Assembly: GCA_026182355.1 (NCBI GenBank)
Contig: JAPFBL010000001.1
Location: forward strand, 372,001-436,000
Direction: 5' to 3'
DNA length: 64,000 nt
Source: Hermatobates lingyangjiaoensis
Taxonomy: Eukaryota; Arthropoda; Insecta; Hemiptera; Hermatobatidae
The notes under the pieces were generated by a model that saw only the letters and a list, made by a program, of their open reading frames with translations, did no database searches and was not told where the DNA came from. Shown in pieces: positions 12,297 to 23,083 of the stretch. Numbering within the stretch: the stretch's first letter is position 1; the number at the start of each line of letters is the position of its first letter. Both the position numbers and the translations under genes were made by a program.

Positions 12297-12946
12297 AGGA
12301 CAAATTTTCTGAACGAGGCTATCCTCGCTCCTTCATTGATAGTCGTGTTTTACCGGCTGACATCTCCCACCAACCCAGACCCAAGAGGGATAGAAGTAAC
12401 ACTTCCTTCTTCCTGACAACCTACTTCCCTGGCGCTTATAAGCTTCGTGCTGTTATTAAGGAGTCTTTTCCGATTCTGTCTACTTCTACTTCTACTTCTT
12501 CCATCTTTAATCACCCCCCTTCTATTTCCTACCGTAAACCTGCCAATCTAAAAAGCATTTTCTCTCATATTTCCCCTCAGCCTTCCAATCCTGTTCCTGG
12601 AATGAAACAATGTGGACGCCGTGGCTGTCAAACTTGCCTGATTGTAAATCCTAATCCTTCCTTCGATTCCCCTCTCCACCATAGTTCCTACCCGGTTCAG
12701 GTCAATTCCTCCTGTACCTCGAGCAACTGTGTTTACCGACTGGATTGCACTCAGTGTGACTCCTTTTACGTTGGCTTAACTTCTAATAAGTTGAGCCTTC
12801 GTATGAATGGTCATAGGGCTTCAGTCGGTCAACGCAGTAACTATCCTGTAGCCATCCATGCGAACTCGCATGGACTCAGTTTCAATGACTGTTTCAGGGT
12901 TCAGATCCTGAAACAGATCCCGAATCCAACAATAAAGTTACCCTAA
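12191..12946 (+). pseudogene. PLE family A GIY-YIG endonuclease region
   Basis: This continues the element's polyprotein in another frame, overlapping the end of the RT frame. It begins in the RT thumb/connector (HVKKSIPRSLSLRIHNIC) and ends with a GIY-YIG nuclease domain: [15 protein letters not shown], the catalytic Arg in SLRMNGHR, and PVAIHANSHG. This domain nicks target DNA in PLE retrotransposition. The frameshift is best explained by loss of one base (or a 4-base slip) in the ATCC repeat at about 12203. There is no independent start codon, so it is not a separate gene. Confidence 0.87.
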
Positions 12947-13018
12947 GAGCTTCAGAGGAGGCATACATATGCTTACTTGATGCTCGCTCTTCCCCCGGAC
13001 TCAACCTCAACCGATAAT

Positions 13019-13158
13019 TTATTTATGATTTATTTATTTATTATTTTTTATTTATTTATTTATTATTTTTATTTATTTATTTATTATTTTTTATTTTACT
13101 TTTTATTTATTATTTTTATTAATTTTAATTTGATTTATCTACTTTTTTATAATTTTTT
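13019..13158. repeat. TTTA-type low-complexity tract in PLE family A
   Basis: Imperfect (TTTA)n between the PLE coding end and its 3' terminal segment. The hydrophobic reading frame over it is an artefact. Confidence 0.8.
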
Positions 13159-13319
13159 TATAGTTATAATTTTTACTCGTTCCTTTTACGTCTTAATTTG
13201 GCTCTTCATTTCCTTCCCTCCCTTCCCCCGCTTGGTGGTAAGTGGTGGGGTACTGGCTGCGGTTTCCAAGTTCAGTACCGCCCTGTCTTCCTGCGGGACT
13301 CTTCGCTCTTCGCTCTTCG

Positions 13320-13357
13320 CACCTCCTGATGACGACGATTGTCGAAATATGGATGTG
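13320..13357 (+). ncRNA. Hammerhead ribozyme-like motif, PLE family A 3' end
   Basis: CTGATGA (13326-13332), one extra base, then GAC-GATT-GTC as stem II, then GAA (13344-13346) and a self-complementary ATAT stem III. The flanks CACCTC (13320-13325) and GATGTG (13352-13357) can pair at five of six positions as stem I. The base before the predicted cut is G (13351), which breaks the usual not-G rule, so this copy is probably inactive. Small hammerheads of this kind are established companions of PLEs; here the call rests on motif and pairing only. Confidence 0.6.
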
Positions 13358-13437
13358 AGTTATGTCTGTGTCTTTCTGTGTGTTTCCTTCGTTTTTTATT
13401 TTATTGTAAAAAAGTCCGCTGGACCGTTTCTTTTAAT

Positions 13438-13440
<3 letters not shown>

Positions 13441-13486
<46 letters not shown>
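13441..13486. repeat. (TA)n microsatellite at the 3' end of PLE family A
   Basis: A nearly pure TA run directly abutting the PLE 3' end. TA runs also border the other PLE units in this window. Confidence 0.95.
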
Positions 13487-13488
<2 letters not shown>

Positions 13489-13860
13489 GAAAAATCACAA
13501 TAAACAAACACGTGAAGCAATTAATGAAATTAAACCACAATGAAAAAAAGAATACAATAGAAAAAATGCTCTGAGGCCTTTCAATTTATGCCATCAGAGA
13601 GGAAACAAAGTAAGAACTCAGTTCCTTGTGGTTCAATTTCATATATATATAACAGGATTTCACAATAAACATGTCAAATATCAATCAAAAAATCAAAAAT
13701 CAACGTCCAAACCACATTAAGTAATGAGAAAAAAGACCAAGATCTCTCAAAAGAAACAAGCAATATTAGATTTTTATGAGGACTTTTGACGTCATGGTCA
13801 AAACCCAACTGATTTGAGTGTTTGACCATTGATAAGGAGGCTGTATTACGTAGAACGAAC
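13487..13860 (-). mobile_element. PLE end remnants, inverted
   Basis: Two diverged PLE 3'-end pieces in minus orientation. The first (13487-13660) has a hammerhead-like core. The second (about 13700-13815) shares, in diverged form, the ACCACA, GAAAAAAGACCAAGATCT and GTCAAAACCCAACT landmarks of PLE family C ends at 21488-21580. No coding sequence remains. Confidence 0.6.
13569..13601 (-). ncRNA. Hammerhead-like motif with perfect stem I and palindromic stem III
   Basis: On the minus strand: CTCT, CTGATGG (A9 replaced by G), a weak stem II region, GAA, the palindrome AGGCCT, C as the predicted cleavage base, then AGAG, which pairs perfectly with CTCT. The arrangement matches the other PLE hammerheads here, but the core substitution and poor stem II suggest decay. 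Confidence 0.45.
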
Positions 13861-13869
13861 CACAAAGAG

Positions 13870-16364
13870 TGATTTTAAATAGTAATTTCACAATAATGAA
13901 AACTTAATAACAAATTTTATGTAAATTGTTAATATTACACCTTTATTATTATATTCAGCATGCAGAAATAAATTGAAATGTATTAACCGTTTTGATTTAT
14001 TTTTAAATAATGATAATAATCAATTAATGGGATTTAGAGAAATAAGATGCATTGAGTTCGGACACCACTACATGGATAAATAGATAAAAATTGAAGATAG
14101 CCATATTAAGTACACACTCATGATTTAATAACAGAAAGAATTAATGAAAGACATTTTTAATTTTTTAAAACAACAAAACAGTTATTATTTCAATGATAAC
14201 CAAAATGGTTATGTTGTTAACCACTTTAATACCTATTTACTTCTAATAAAGTTGAGTGTATACCACTCCAGATTTAGTAGGTTGGTACCGATATTAAACC
14301 AAAGGCAAGAAAATACATATAACATATTAAATTATATTTTATATGATTAAAAAACAAGATAGAATATTTAAAAATAGAACATTTGATAAGTAACCAATAA
14401 GTTTTCAAATCATCTTAGTACCCATATCACTACCAATGAGAAATTAAAAAAACTTTGAAAGTTTTAATGAGCTGTATTCTCTGTGTTGGAGAGCTAATAA
14501 ACGAAACAGATATCATGAATTATGCACTGCTAAGATGTGCGTGGGTGACTCTTAAATGGTGTCAATGTTTAAATCTGTTATTTTAAATGTAGGAAAATAA
14601 GTAATACACTGACCGCTAAATATTCATATAAAATAATTTATAAACAATTGACTTAGAGAAAACTGAATTTACTTTAACGATTATAACTTTATTTTCCATA
14701 ACTTTTATTTGTAATATTTTTTCTTCTGACGTTATCTAAGCCAACGAATATTTATGTGTAAACTTATCACAAATAAAACAAATTTATTTTTCATAGTATA
14801 TTTTCAAAAGTTACTACTGAAAAAACATTAGACCTTTATTTTTAGTATGTTTAGCAAGCATGATTCAATAATTATGAGGACATTTTTTAGATTCAAATAA
14901 TTATGTTTTAAATTGTTTAAAATTAATATTTTAGCCGCATGTAAAAATATATATTGCATTTTTAAATAATTCTAATTGCAGAAATGTGAATCAATATATT
15001 TAATTTGTATGATGAAACTCTTTGTTATTGTACTTTATTTTAGAGAATAAAGAGATTCTAAAATAAAGGAAAAATAAAAAAACAAAAGGAAAGTACTATT
15101 AGAATTGACAAATTACATAGGTCAGGGGTGAATTATGAGAGGACAGCGAGATATAGGGTATGAGAGAGGCCAGGAGAGGAAAGAGAGAATGGCACGACAT
15201 AAATGTCGAAAGGTGTTATGTATGACAGGTATGAAGAGAGAATGGGAGTAACAGAGGAAATGGAAACGAAGGAAGGAGGTAAACTTAGATGTTTTATATC
15301 AAACGTTTAACTAAAAAATTAAAACTAATTTTAAAAAAAATATCATTCTTTATAATTATCTAATTTTGTTATATTAACTAGTTAATTATCTTACATTTTT
15401 TCTATATTCATTTCAAAAATTTGTTAATCATCAAACAGCAACGAGTTGAAGGCCTCATAATTTAAATATCTGTACTTTTAACAAATACATTTTAGACGCT
15501 ATTTGCAAAATGTAAGAAATCGTAATTAATAAAAGTGAATCTCTAATTAGTCAGTAGTAGAAAGGTAGCATAAACTACGTAAAGAATATGAACCGGCTTA
15601 TTGCAATTGCTTAGCAAAATTATATAAAACATCTGGACTAAGAAATTTAATTATGTATTGTTAATTTAATTGGTATCAATTTCATTTAAGTATTGCAAAG
15701 ACATTATTTTAGATAAGCTTTATAAATTTTAACTTTTAAATTAAAAATGTATATCAACTAACACTTTGTTTGATTTTTATAGATCAAAAAGAATTAAAGT
15801 AACTTCCATTTACCTTTTAATACAGGCATTGTGTATAAAATATTGTACACAATAATTATGAAAGCATATATAAAGAAAATGATGAAAAATAATATTATAG
15901 GACATGATCTATGAACGAATAGGTATACCTTTACATGTTGAGATGTAATTTTGCTCTGTTCTCTCAAGCGAAGCGTGAATGTGACTGACGGGCGTGTCCA
16001 AACCTGCATCCAACTATAGGGTCCAAAAGTTCTCTTAGAGTCGTTCTACTAGAAAAATACTTCCACTATACCTTAACATCTTAATTTATTATGACAGTAA
16101 TATGTGTCCCATAGTATTTCAAGCAGAAATGACTTCAAACAATCGTCTGCTATTTCATTCAAAAGCAAATTATAATACTTTTTCTTTCTTGCACTGATGT
16201 AAGCTCAGTCCTTAAAGTAAATAATTAATTAAGTAATGTAATGTAAGAAGTCTATCAAGAAGTTTGGTGCAAATATTTATTATCTCTATATTCTAAGTTT
16301 ATATAAATTGATAGCGCCATTGACTAAAATTTATTTCAAATTATTACAACAATAACAAATTAAA
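13870..16364. other. AT-rich stretch without recognised genes
   Basis: No supported coding sequence. A purine-rich segment (GAGAGG, GGAAAG and GAGAGAATGG repeats) at about 15130-15290 stands out from the AT-rich surroundings, but no function can be assigned. Confidence 0.55.
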
Positions 16365-16690
16365 ATAATATGTAGTGGCTGACAATCAATTTTAATAAGT
16401 AAAAATACTATCAAACTTCTTGGGTATATAATATATAATGTCTCATTTAAGCATAATGCAAATGTCTAAATGGGAGATGTTTATTAGTCTTTCATTCATG
16501 GAGGTAGTGATTGATCCACTTATCAATATACAAGCCTATTTTTGTAATCACACCACTAATGCATGCAATATCATTAGCATAACTACAACAGTAATAACAT
16601 TTTTGAAAAGCGAAAGTTTTTCTCCTATTGCGATATAAACTCTTACAGGAGAACATGACTTTTGTTGCAATAAACCAGAGCATCTCTAAC
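16365..16690. repeat. Dispersed repeat M, copy 2
   Basis: It aligns with 6513-6840 in the same orientation, with shared blocks AGTAATAACATTTTTGAAAAG and GAGAACATG. Diverged and non-coding. Confidence 0.65.
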
Positions 16691-17361
16691 ACAAAAATGG
16701 TATTATGTTTTCTTGTTTGATATTATGTTTACTAAAGGTAAAGTATAATGTAGGCTATTCATGATTTTTTTTAATTGATTTTCTTCTTATACTATAGCTT
16801 GTAGTCTGTAACTGACTTTTTGGTCCAGGAAATACGGTTTATTGTTAGAAAAAACCGTCCTTTATATTTTAAATCTAGGGATGCGCTTAGTTTATTGTGT
16901 TTCTTAATTAAATATTAAACTTATATAACAGTTAATATGTAAAATTGTCTATCATTTCTGAAATAAGACATATATTTAATTCAAAAAGTTGAATAATTCT
17001 CGGAAAATGTCAATACAGTTATCTATTGTGGATGACAGATTAAATAAACTGAAGCTACAGAAAGTTGTGAAATTGAAAAATATAATCCAACCAATTTTAG
17101 CTGTAATTGAATAAGAGATAAACATAAGAATGAGCACAAAATGTAAGATATTGGCTGGACTAAAGTAAATTAATGGGCAGAAGAGCCTTACGAAGGTGTG
17201 TTTTCTGTTTACTTGTATTTAAGAAAAAAAAATTATTAAACTGTTTGTGAAATATCAAAATAAAAAAAACATACTTTTGCAGATTTGTCGCATTTTACTG
17301 GAAAAAGAAAAAAAAATAAGAACATGTTATTGTTTGAATTATTTTGCTGATATTCTGTGAA

Positions 17362-18228
17362 CTATTCTTCTTTCTTCTGAGGTTCCTTGCACAGCTTCTT
17401 ATCGGTCGTGTTAACAATCTCATCTAACCACCTGGCTACTCTGTCTGCCCCAAGAACCATTAACTTTTGCATTCTTGTTTTAGGAGAAGTCAGTGTCGTG
17501 CATTCTCCAGTCAAGTCACACAGCTGTCCAAGAATTGTTTCTGACAGAATTTTAACTCGCATATTTCTCTTAGCACAAAGCATATCCATTATGTAATTAT
17601 ACATTTTTTCAGACAGTGTATCAATAAAAGATTTCGACCAATGATTCCTACACATTTTGGAAGGAGTATTTTTATTTATGTTACCTTTCACGCAACAGCA
17701 ACACATACAAGTATTTTCTTTACCAAAACGTTCTGCTAAATTATTCATCACCTCGTAATTTTGTTCTACTTTTTCTGTAGATGGACATTTACAAGGTAAC
17801 TTATTTTTATTTGATATTTCATTATTCAATCTCTGAAGGTTTATAAATTCATCTGCTTGATCATTTGTCATGTTAAAATCTTTAATCAGCAAATATTTTA
17901 ATTTTTCTACCATATCAGGCGTCATCCAATTCCAAATATTAATCAGAAATTGATGTATGTATTCCTGATCTGCTTTCACTAAACCTGGTCCTAATTTCTT
18001 CTTTTTTCTTGACCTTTTCAGCTCATTGTATGGAGAAGCCTCCCAAATATATCCTTTGGGAGTAGAAAGCAGATTACAGTAATCATCTTGGTCAAGGCCT
18101 GCCCGATCAGTGGCATCCATCTTGAAATGTTTGTGTGGACAGGGCAGGTAGACTTCCTGCAGACCATGCCAGGAAAGGTTCACGTAAGAGTACTTCTTCG
18201 CACAAATACGACGATTCCTTCCCACCAT
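17362..18228 (-). CDS. Hypothetical Cys-rich 288-residue protein, single exon
   Basis: An uninterrupted 288-codon frame in AT-rich DNA, where long frames are rare. The ATG sits in a good context (AAGATGG). I do not recognise the family. Fifteen Cys residues include LPCKCP (144-149), the cluster CMCCCC (174-179), KMCRNHW (191-197), and others at 218, 237, 243 and 280. A basic patch KRSRKKKK lies at 71-78, and the acidic/basic tail ends QKKEE. There is no signal peptide or membrane segment. The pattern could suit metal binding, but no known zinc-finger spacing fits. With no introns it could be a retrogene, a young gene, or a domesticated or viral-derived ORF. No close polyadenylation signal was found. 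It is not in a PLE or LINE. Confidence 0.6.
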   Translation of the reverse strand: MVGRNRRICAKKYSYVNLSWHGLQEVYLPCPHKHFKMDATDRAGLDQDDYCNLLSTPKGYIWEASPYNELKRSRKKKKLGPGLVKADQEYIHQFLINIWNWMTPDMVEKLKYLLIKDFNMTNDQADEFINLQRLNNEISNKNKLPCKCPSTEKVEQNYEVMNNLAERFGKENTCMCCCCVKGNINKNTPSKMCRNHWSKSFIDTLSEKMYNYIMDMLCAKRNMRVKILSETILGQLCDLTGECTTLTSPKTRMQKLMVLGADRVARWLDEIVNTTDKKLCKEPQKKEE

Positions 18229-19140
18229 CTTAGTATTTACTTTTGGAATATTTGATCTTGTTTACGATGAATAAAGACACAAAATTTATTATTCAATAAT
18301 ATATGTTCAATCCATTTCTGATTTTAATTTAATTTTTACACTATGAAATAAATGAAAACAATCACTGTTATCTACCTGCATGATAAAACAGTTAAACATC
18401 TTTTAAATTATACTAACAAGTTATTTTTAACTTTTCTTTCATTTTTTTCAAAAACTCTAGAAAACTTTTATTTTCGATAAATTAAACTAAAAGAAAATAT
18501 TTACCGTATAATAATCAAATAAGAAATGCACAAATTATTGTTCCTAAATCTATACTCAAAAAGAAAATAATATGATTTCTGCACTTTCTGTAAAACCTTA
18601 TTTTACTAAGTTATACACTTATATTCAATTTTTTGGAGAGTTACTTGCCAATACTCCACTAACACTCTATTTAATAATATAACTTGAATGGGTTATTCTG
18701 CCAGCGGTTTTTTTGTTCCTCTCTCGTGTTAAATATTTCTAACAATACCATTATCTGATAATAAGGAACTGTATTATTAATATGTGGCAAGAAAACAATT
18801 TGGAGGTACTATGCTAAGTAGAAGTTATTTTAATAATATTGTCATGGTACGTTAATGGAGAGAGCTGTTGTTAAGAATCACTGGTAAAACTAGGAACAAT
18901 CAACGAAATTGTTAGTTCTACCTGTCTAATTATGGAAAAAAGAAGAAATCAATCAACTCTCGATTAAAGTTTAATATCAATAACGCATAAACATCAGCAT
19001 GACAATCATCGTGTTTTAAACAACTGTTGTTGTTCTCCTAAGCAGTGGTATTCATTAAACATTAATTTGTCATGACTGCTTTTGGTTAAATAAATTTGAT
19101 GTTATGCAATATCTGAACAATCCTCACAGATATCTATTAA
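18229..19140. other. AT-rich spacer
   Basis: Between the 288-codon ORF and the PLE cluster. It holds the likely 5' flank of the minus-strand ORF, but no recognisable promoter element, gene or repeat. Confidence 0.5.
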
Positions 19141-19149
19141 GACTGGTAG

Positions 19150-19900
19150 ATTTGATATAAAAATAGAAAACTACTGTATAAATATGGTTTACTTCATGCA
19201 GCTTTAATGAGTACCTGGCTGTAATGAGTAAAAAAATTAGATTGACATATGCATGTCTGTCTTTCCCGAGGACTGACCTCTTCCCAGACTTTTCTTCGAA
19301 TTTTCTTTTTATTTCCATTAGCATTTCTAGGTCCTTAACTATTAGAAAACAATCGTCTACTAGCGACAATTATATTAGGTTTGTATGGTTTATCAGCTTT
19401 CAAAATTCTATTCTCCAAATTGCACATATAAAATTAGCAAAAGTGACACCGAGTGGAGATCCCATCGCTACGCCATTAACTTGTTGGTATAACGTTCCGT
19501 CAATTGTTTTGAAAGGGTTCTTCATTGTACAAGCTTGCAATAGCTTTCCAATATGTGTCGTTCTATATTTGGAGGGGCGATAGTGGCGTTATTATAAACC
19601 TCTTCACAGATTAATTAATAGTTTCAATCACAGGAACGTTTGTAAATAAAGATTCTGCATCTAGTGAGGCTAGAAGTCCCTTGGGTCTGCAGGTTCGTAT
19701 TATTTCCAAAAAATCATTGGTCGAATGTAGTAAGAATTTAGCAGGTAAGTATTTTGAATTATACTATTTAACGTTTTTGCAAGTTTGTAGGTTGGAGTGT
19801 TGATTTGGGAAATGATTGGTCGTAGGTTATTACCTTCCTTATGAATCTTGACGTTTCCATATACGTAACCGGGTTATACTCGCCTAATGGTTCTAAGATC
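19150..19900 (-). pseudogene. PLE family B reverse transcriptase fragment (inverted copy)
   Basis: Read on the minus strand with frameshifts, it gives PLE RT motifs in order: RPIISQINTPTYKLAKTLN-like sequence near 19830-19760, PKGLLASLDAESLFTNVPV-like near 19690-19630, the EEVYNNATIAPPNIERHILE block (about 19610-19550), and a GVAMGSPLGVTFANF-like active-site block near 19480-19440. Stops and indels interrupt it. It lies head to head with the plus-strand copy starting near 19915, so 19500-19640 and 19925-20065 are near-perfect inverted repeats. Confidence 0.8.
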
Positions 19901-19904
19901 TTAA

Positions 19905-21110
19905 CTTCTTGTTTTTATTGGCTTTTATTTACAAACGTTCTGTGATTGAAACTATTAATATAATCTGTGAAGAGGTTTATAATAACGCCACTATCGCCCC
20001 TCCAAATATAGAACGACACATATTGGAAAAGCTATTGCAAGCTTGTACAATGAAGACCCTTTCAAACATATTGACGGAACGTTATACCAACAAGTTAATG
20101 GCGTAGCGATGGGATCTCCACTCGGTGTCACTTTTGCTAATTTTTTATATGTGCAATTTAGGAGAATAGAATTTTGAAAGCTGATAAACCATACAAACCT
20201 AATATATATTGTCGCTATGTAGACGATTGTTTTCTAAATAGTTAAGGACCTAGAAATGCTAATGGGAAATAAAAAGAAAATTCGAAGAAAAGTCCTGTGC
20301 TGAAATTTACCCATGAGGTAGCTGTAAACAATAAAATTAATTTCCTGGATGTACAGATATCTGCAAATGATAGTGAGTTATCAACAGCGATGGTTTTCAA
20401 GCCAACACACAGCGGTATATACCTCAACAACAAGAGTGAATGTCCCTCAAGATATAAAAATGGCACTATTAAAACACTGATAGACAGAGCATTATAAAAT
20501 CTCGGCGATTGGGAAACCTTCAACAAGCGATAGAAAATTAAGCAGTTTTTATCAACAATGGCTACAAGAACAGTGAATTTGATGAAACTCTTAAAAACTT
20601 ATTAATCAGAAGAAGAAAAAATGAGGAAGATAAGTAACAAAGCAAACTACCTCAAGATATACTATAAAACCATTTTCGAAGCTATAAAAAGACGAAAGAA
20701 ATAAACAATATAAAAAACAATATCAGGTTAAAAGCAGAAGACAGGATCCAGCTTATATTTTATAGGAACAAAACCACACGCAATGATTAAAGGAACCAGC
20801 ATGAAAAGAAACAGCGCTGAAACAAACGAACTAGTATATGAGTTCATGTCCACTGGGAACTGTGAATTCCAAAATACTCATATATAGGATCAACAACTAC
20901 TACCCTTTTGGAGGTGACGATGCATCTGTTTCAGGAGCCCAAAGAACACTTCCAAAAGATTCACAAAACAAAAATTTCGAGGAAACTATGGTGAATATCT
21001 GAACTTATAGCAAAGAAAGGACGGAAGAAGACTGGATATTAGAAGCGCTGTTCATACTAGAAAAAGCCTAGAATGAACGATCAAAAAGGTAATTTTGCAA
21101 CCAGTTGCGT
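19905..21110 (+). pseudogene. PLE family B RT plus GIY-YIG, decayed
   Basis: A plus-strand 5'-truncated copy. Pieces in order: ETINIICEEVYNNATIAPPN (about 19940-19999), the VAMGSPLGVTFANF block (20103-20146), YVDD catalytic motif near 20216-20227 in a CRYVDDCFL context, NNKINFLDVQISAND (about 20330-20370), FKPTHSGIYLN (about 20396-20430), and a GIY-YIG region with ELVYEF near 20830 and YIGSTTTTL near 20876-20902. Many frameshifts and stops separate these, so the copy cannot function. The 3' UTR follows and contains a strong hammerhead candidate. Confidence 0.82.
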
Positions 21111-21135
21111 GTTGGAACTAGGGCAGTTTTGCCAC

Positions 21136-21161
21136 ACTGACAACCCCTAACCTGTCAGTGT
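21136..21161. other. Hairpin in PLE family B 3' UTR
   Basis: CACTGACA and TGTCAGTG form a perfect 8-bp stem around a 10-base loop, about 85 bases before the hammerhead candidate. Its role is unknown. Confidence 0.5.
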
Positions 21162-21244
21162 AACCTTAGTAACTGTCATCATTGTTTTGAAATGTAATTT
21201 AACTATTAGATTCATTTGTTAAGGTAATTATAATTATCGTGTGT

Positions 21245-21284
21245 TTTGCTGAAGATGGTGAACGTACACGAAACATGTTCAATA
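21245..21284 (+). ncRNA. Hammerhead ribozyme candidate, PLE family B 3' end
   Basis: CTGAAGA core (21249-21255), a stem II with GTG and CAC arms, GAA (21270-21272), the palindrome ACATGT (21273-21278) as stem III, T as cleavage base (21279), then CAA, which pairs with TTG just before the core. All conserved core positions fit, making it one of the best-preserved candidates here. A six-base self-complementary stem III without a loop cannot close in one molecule but can between two, as described for small PLE hammerheads that act as dimers. Confidence 0.65.
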
Positions 21285-21437
21285 ATAAAACAAGTAATTA
21301 TGGTGAAAATTTTTAATTGAGTTCTGAGTAAAGAAAAATTTCGTATTTTGGAAAAATATAGACAAAATTAAATCAAGTGGAAACAGACATCCAGTTTTTA
21401 AAGCATGTATTGAAGACAGGACTGCTCCCAACTTTAC

Positions 21438-21495
21438 AATATATATATATAATATATATATATTTATATATATATATATATATAATATATATATG
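21438..21495. repeat. (TA)n microsatellite left of PLE family C
   Basis: An imperfect TA run directly before the inverted terminal part of PLE family C. Confidence 0.9.
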
Positions 21496-21524
21496 ATCAA
21501 ACCACAATAAGAAATGGGAAAACA

Positions 21525-21567
21525 GACTAAGATCTTTCAACCGTAACAAGCGGTCTTCGTCAGAGTC
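21525..21567 (-). ncRNA. Hammerhead ribozyme candidate, PLE family C left end
   Basis: A minus-strand copy of the motif at 23041-23083: GACT, CTGACGA (21557-21563), stem II, GAA, palindrome AGATCT, T, AGTC. Stem I (GACT with AGTC) is perfect. Confidence 0.65.
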
Positions 21568-21913
21568 AAAACCCAACTGAACACTAGATGCAGAAAACAT
21601 CTGGTGAGGAGTTGAGAAGAGTGGGAGGGAAGAGTGGTATTTTAAAAGGGTGAAAGCACAGGAAAGGACTAATGTCCAGAAAGGGATGTTTGGGGAAACA
21701 AAGGAGTACAGTAAGAAAAAGTAAAAAACTATCCGCTAGCTGTCAACCCTCTTTGAAGAGGCTATTGCCCTCGTGACGAAAGTATCAAGTTTGAAGAGAC
21801 CGTTACTAATGTTTATAATATTAAATCTATTAAATTTAATTAGAGACGATTCAATAATATTTCTTAACAACATTGATTTTTCATAGGTAATAAATTTAGC
21901 TATTTTTAGTTAA

Positions 21914-22872
21914 ATCTATACCATTTAACATTTTTGGGTAAAATTGAGCTTAACATTAGATATGTTGACGATATTCTTTGCATTTGTCCCAATTCTTTAA
22001 ATAAAGTTGATTTCCTAACAAAATTGAATTCATTAGTGCCGACAATCAAATTCACAATGGAAGAAGAAATAAGTGGTAATTTGCCCTTCTTAGATGTCCT
22101 GATCCATAGGTTACCTAATGAGTTACGCTTTAGTGTATATAGAAAACCTACGAATGTACTTGCATACGTTCATTTTTATTCATCGCATCCAAAAAATGTT
22201 AAAATTTCTGTTTTTAGAAATATGTTTTTGAGAGCTTTAAGAGTTTTCTCTCCAGAATTTCTTAATGAAGAGATTAATAACATTAGGTCAATTGCCCTTT
22301 CATTAAAATACCCCCCTTCTTATATCGATTTAGCTTTGAAGGGTGCTAAAAAAACTTTCTCTAATACTTCAAAAGAGCCCCTTTTATTATCAAATTCTAT
22401 AGTTTTGCCATACCACGAATCATTGGACTCCCTTCCAAGATTAGCCAAACAACTTGATTTTAATATAGTGTTTTCTAATCGTAATAACGTGGGTAATATG
22501 TTAATAAAAAACTCTCCAAGCGAATTGGAGTCCGCTGGTATTTATAAAATTCCGTGCAAAAATTGCCATAAAATTTATATTGGTCAAACTGGTAAATCAT
22601 TAAAAACACGTGTAAAACAACACCAATATAACGTAAGTAGACAGGAAAACAGTAGTGCCTTATTCTTGCATATAAAAAATGAAAATCATCATATTGATTG
22701 GACAGGAGCTAAATTTATTACCTATGAAAAATCAATGTTGTTAAGAAATATTATTGAATCGTCTCTAATTAAATTTAATAGATCTAATATTATAAACATT
22801 AGTAACGGTCTCTTCAAACTTGATACTTTCGTCACGAGGGCAATAGCCTCTTCAAAGAGGGTTGACAGCTAG
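21914..22872 (+). CDS. PLE family C RT C-terminus plus GIY-YIG endonuclease (partial)
   Basis: An open frame of about 312 codons without stops. It starts inside the RT palm at RYVDD (residues 9-13 from an ATG at 21934), so the fingers and most of the palm are missing and the ATG is not a native start. GNLPFLDVLIHR (48-59) is the next RT block; YRKPTNVLAYVHFYSSHP (69-86) is typical of PLE RT thumbs. The GIY-YIG domain follows: GIYKIPCKNCHKIYIG (202-217), a candidate catalytic Arg at 226, and a downstream Glu near 275. The frame is intact to its stop, unlike families A and B here, but without the RT N-terminus it cannot transpose by itself. Confidence 0.85.
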
Positions 22873-23040
22873 CGGATAGTTTTTTACTTTTTCTTACTGT
22901 ACTCCTTTGTTTCCCCAAACATCCCTTTCTGGACATTAGTCCTTTCCTGTGCTTTCACCCTTTTAAAATACCACTCTTCCCTCCCACTCTTCTCAACTCC
23001 TCACCAGATGTTTTCTGCATCTAGTGTTCAGTTGGGTTTT

Positions 23041-23083
23041 GACTCTGACGAAGACCGCTTGTTACGGTTGAAAGATCTTAGTC
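23041..23083 (+). ncRNA. Hammerhead ribozyme candidate, PLE family C right end
   Basis: GACT (23041-23044), CTGACGA (23045-23051), one extra base, stem II GACCG with CGGTT around a CTTGTTA loop, GAA (23070-23072), palindrome AGATCT (23073-23078), T as cleavage base (23079), then AGTC (23080-23083), perfectly complementary to GACT. All consensus core positions are met apart from the extra base before stem II, which all families here share. Confidence 0.7.

Larger units (their letters stand above)
10568..13440 (+). mobile_element. Penelope-like element, family A
   Basis: A nearly complete PLE with, in order: an inverted fragment of its own 3' coding region (10579-10712), the reverse transcriptase region, a GIY-YIG endonuclease region, an AT-rich TTTA low-complexity stretch, and a 3' segment with a hammerhead-like core, ending in a (TA)n run. 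An inverted piece of the element's own sequence at the 5' junction is a known feature of PLE insertions. The coding part is more GC-rich than the surroundings. One frameshift near 12200 separates the two coding domains, so this copy is probably dead but not old. Confidence 0.85.
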
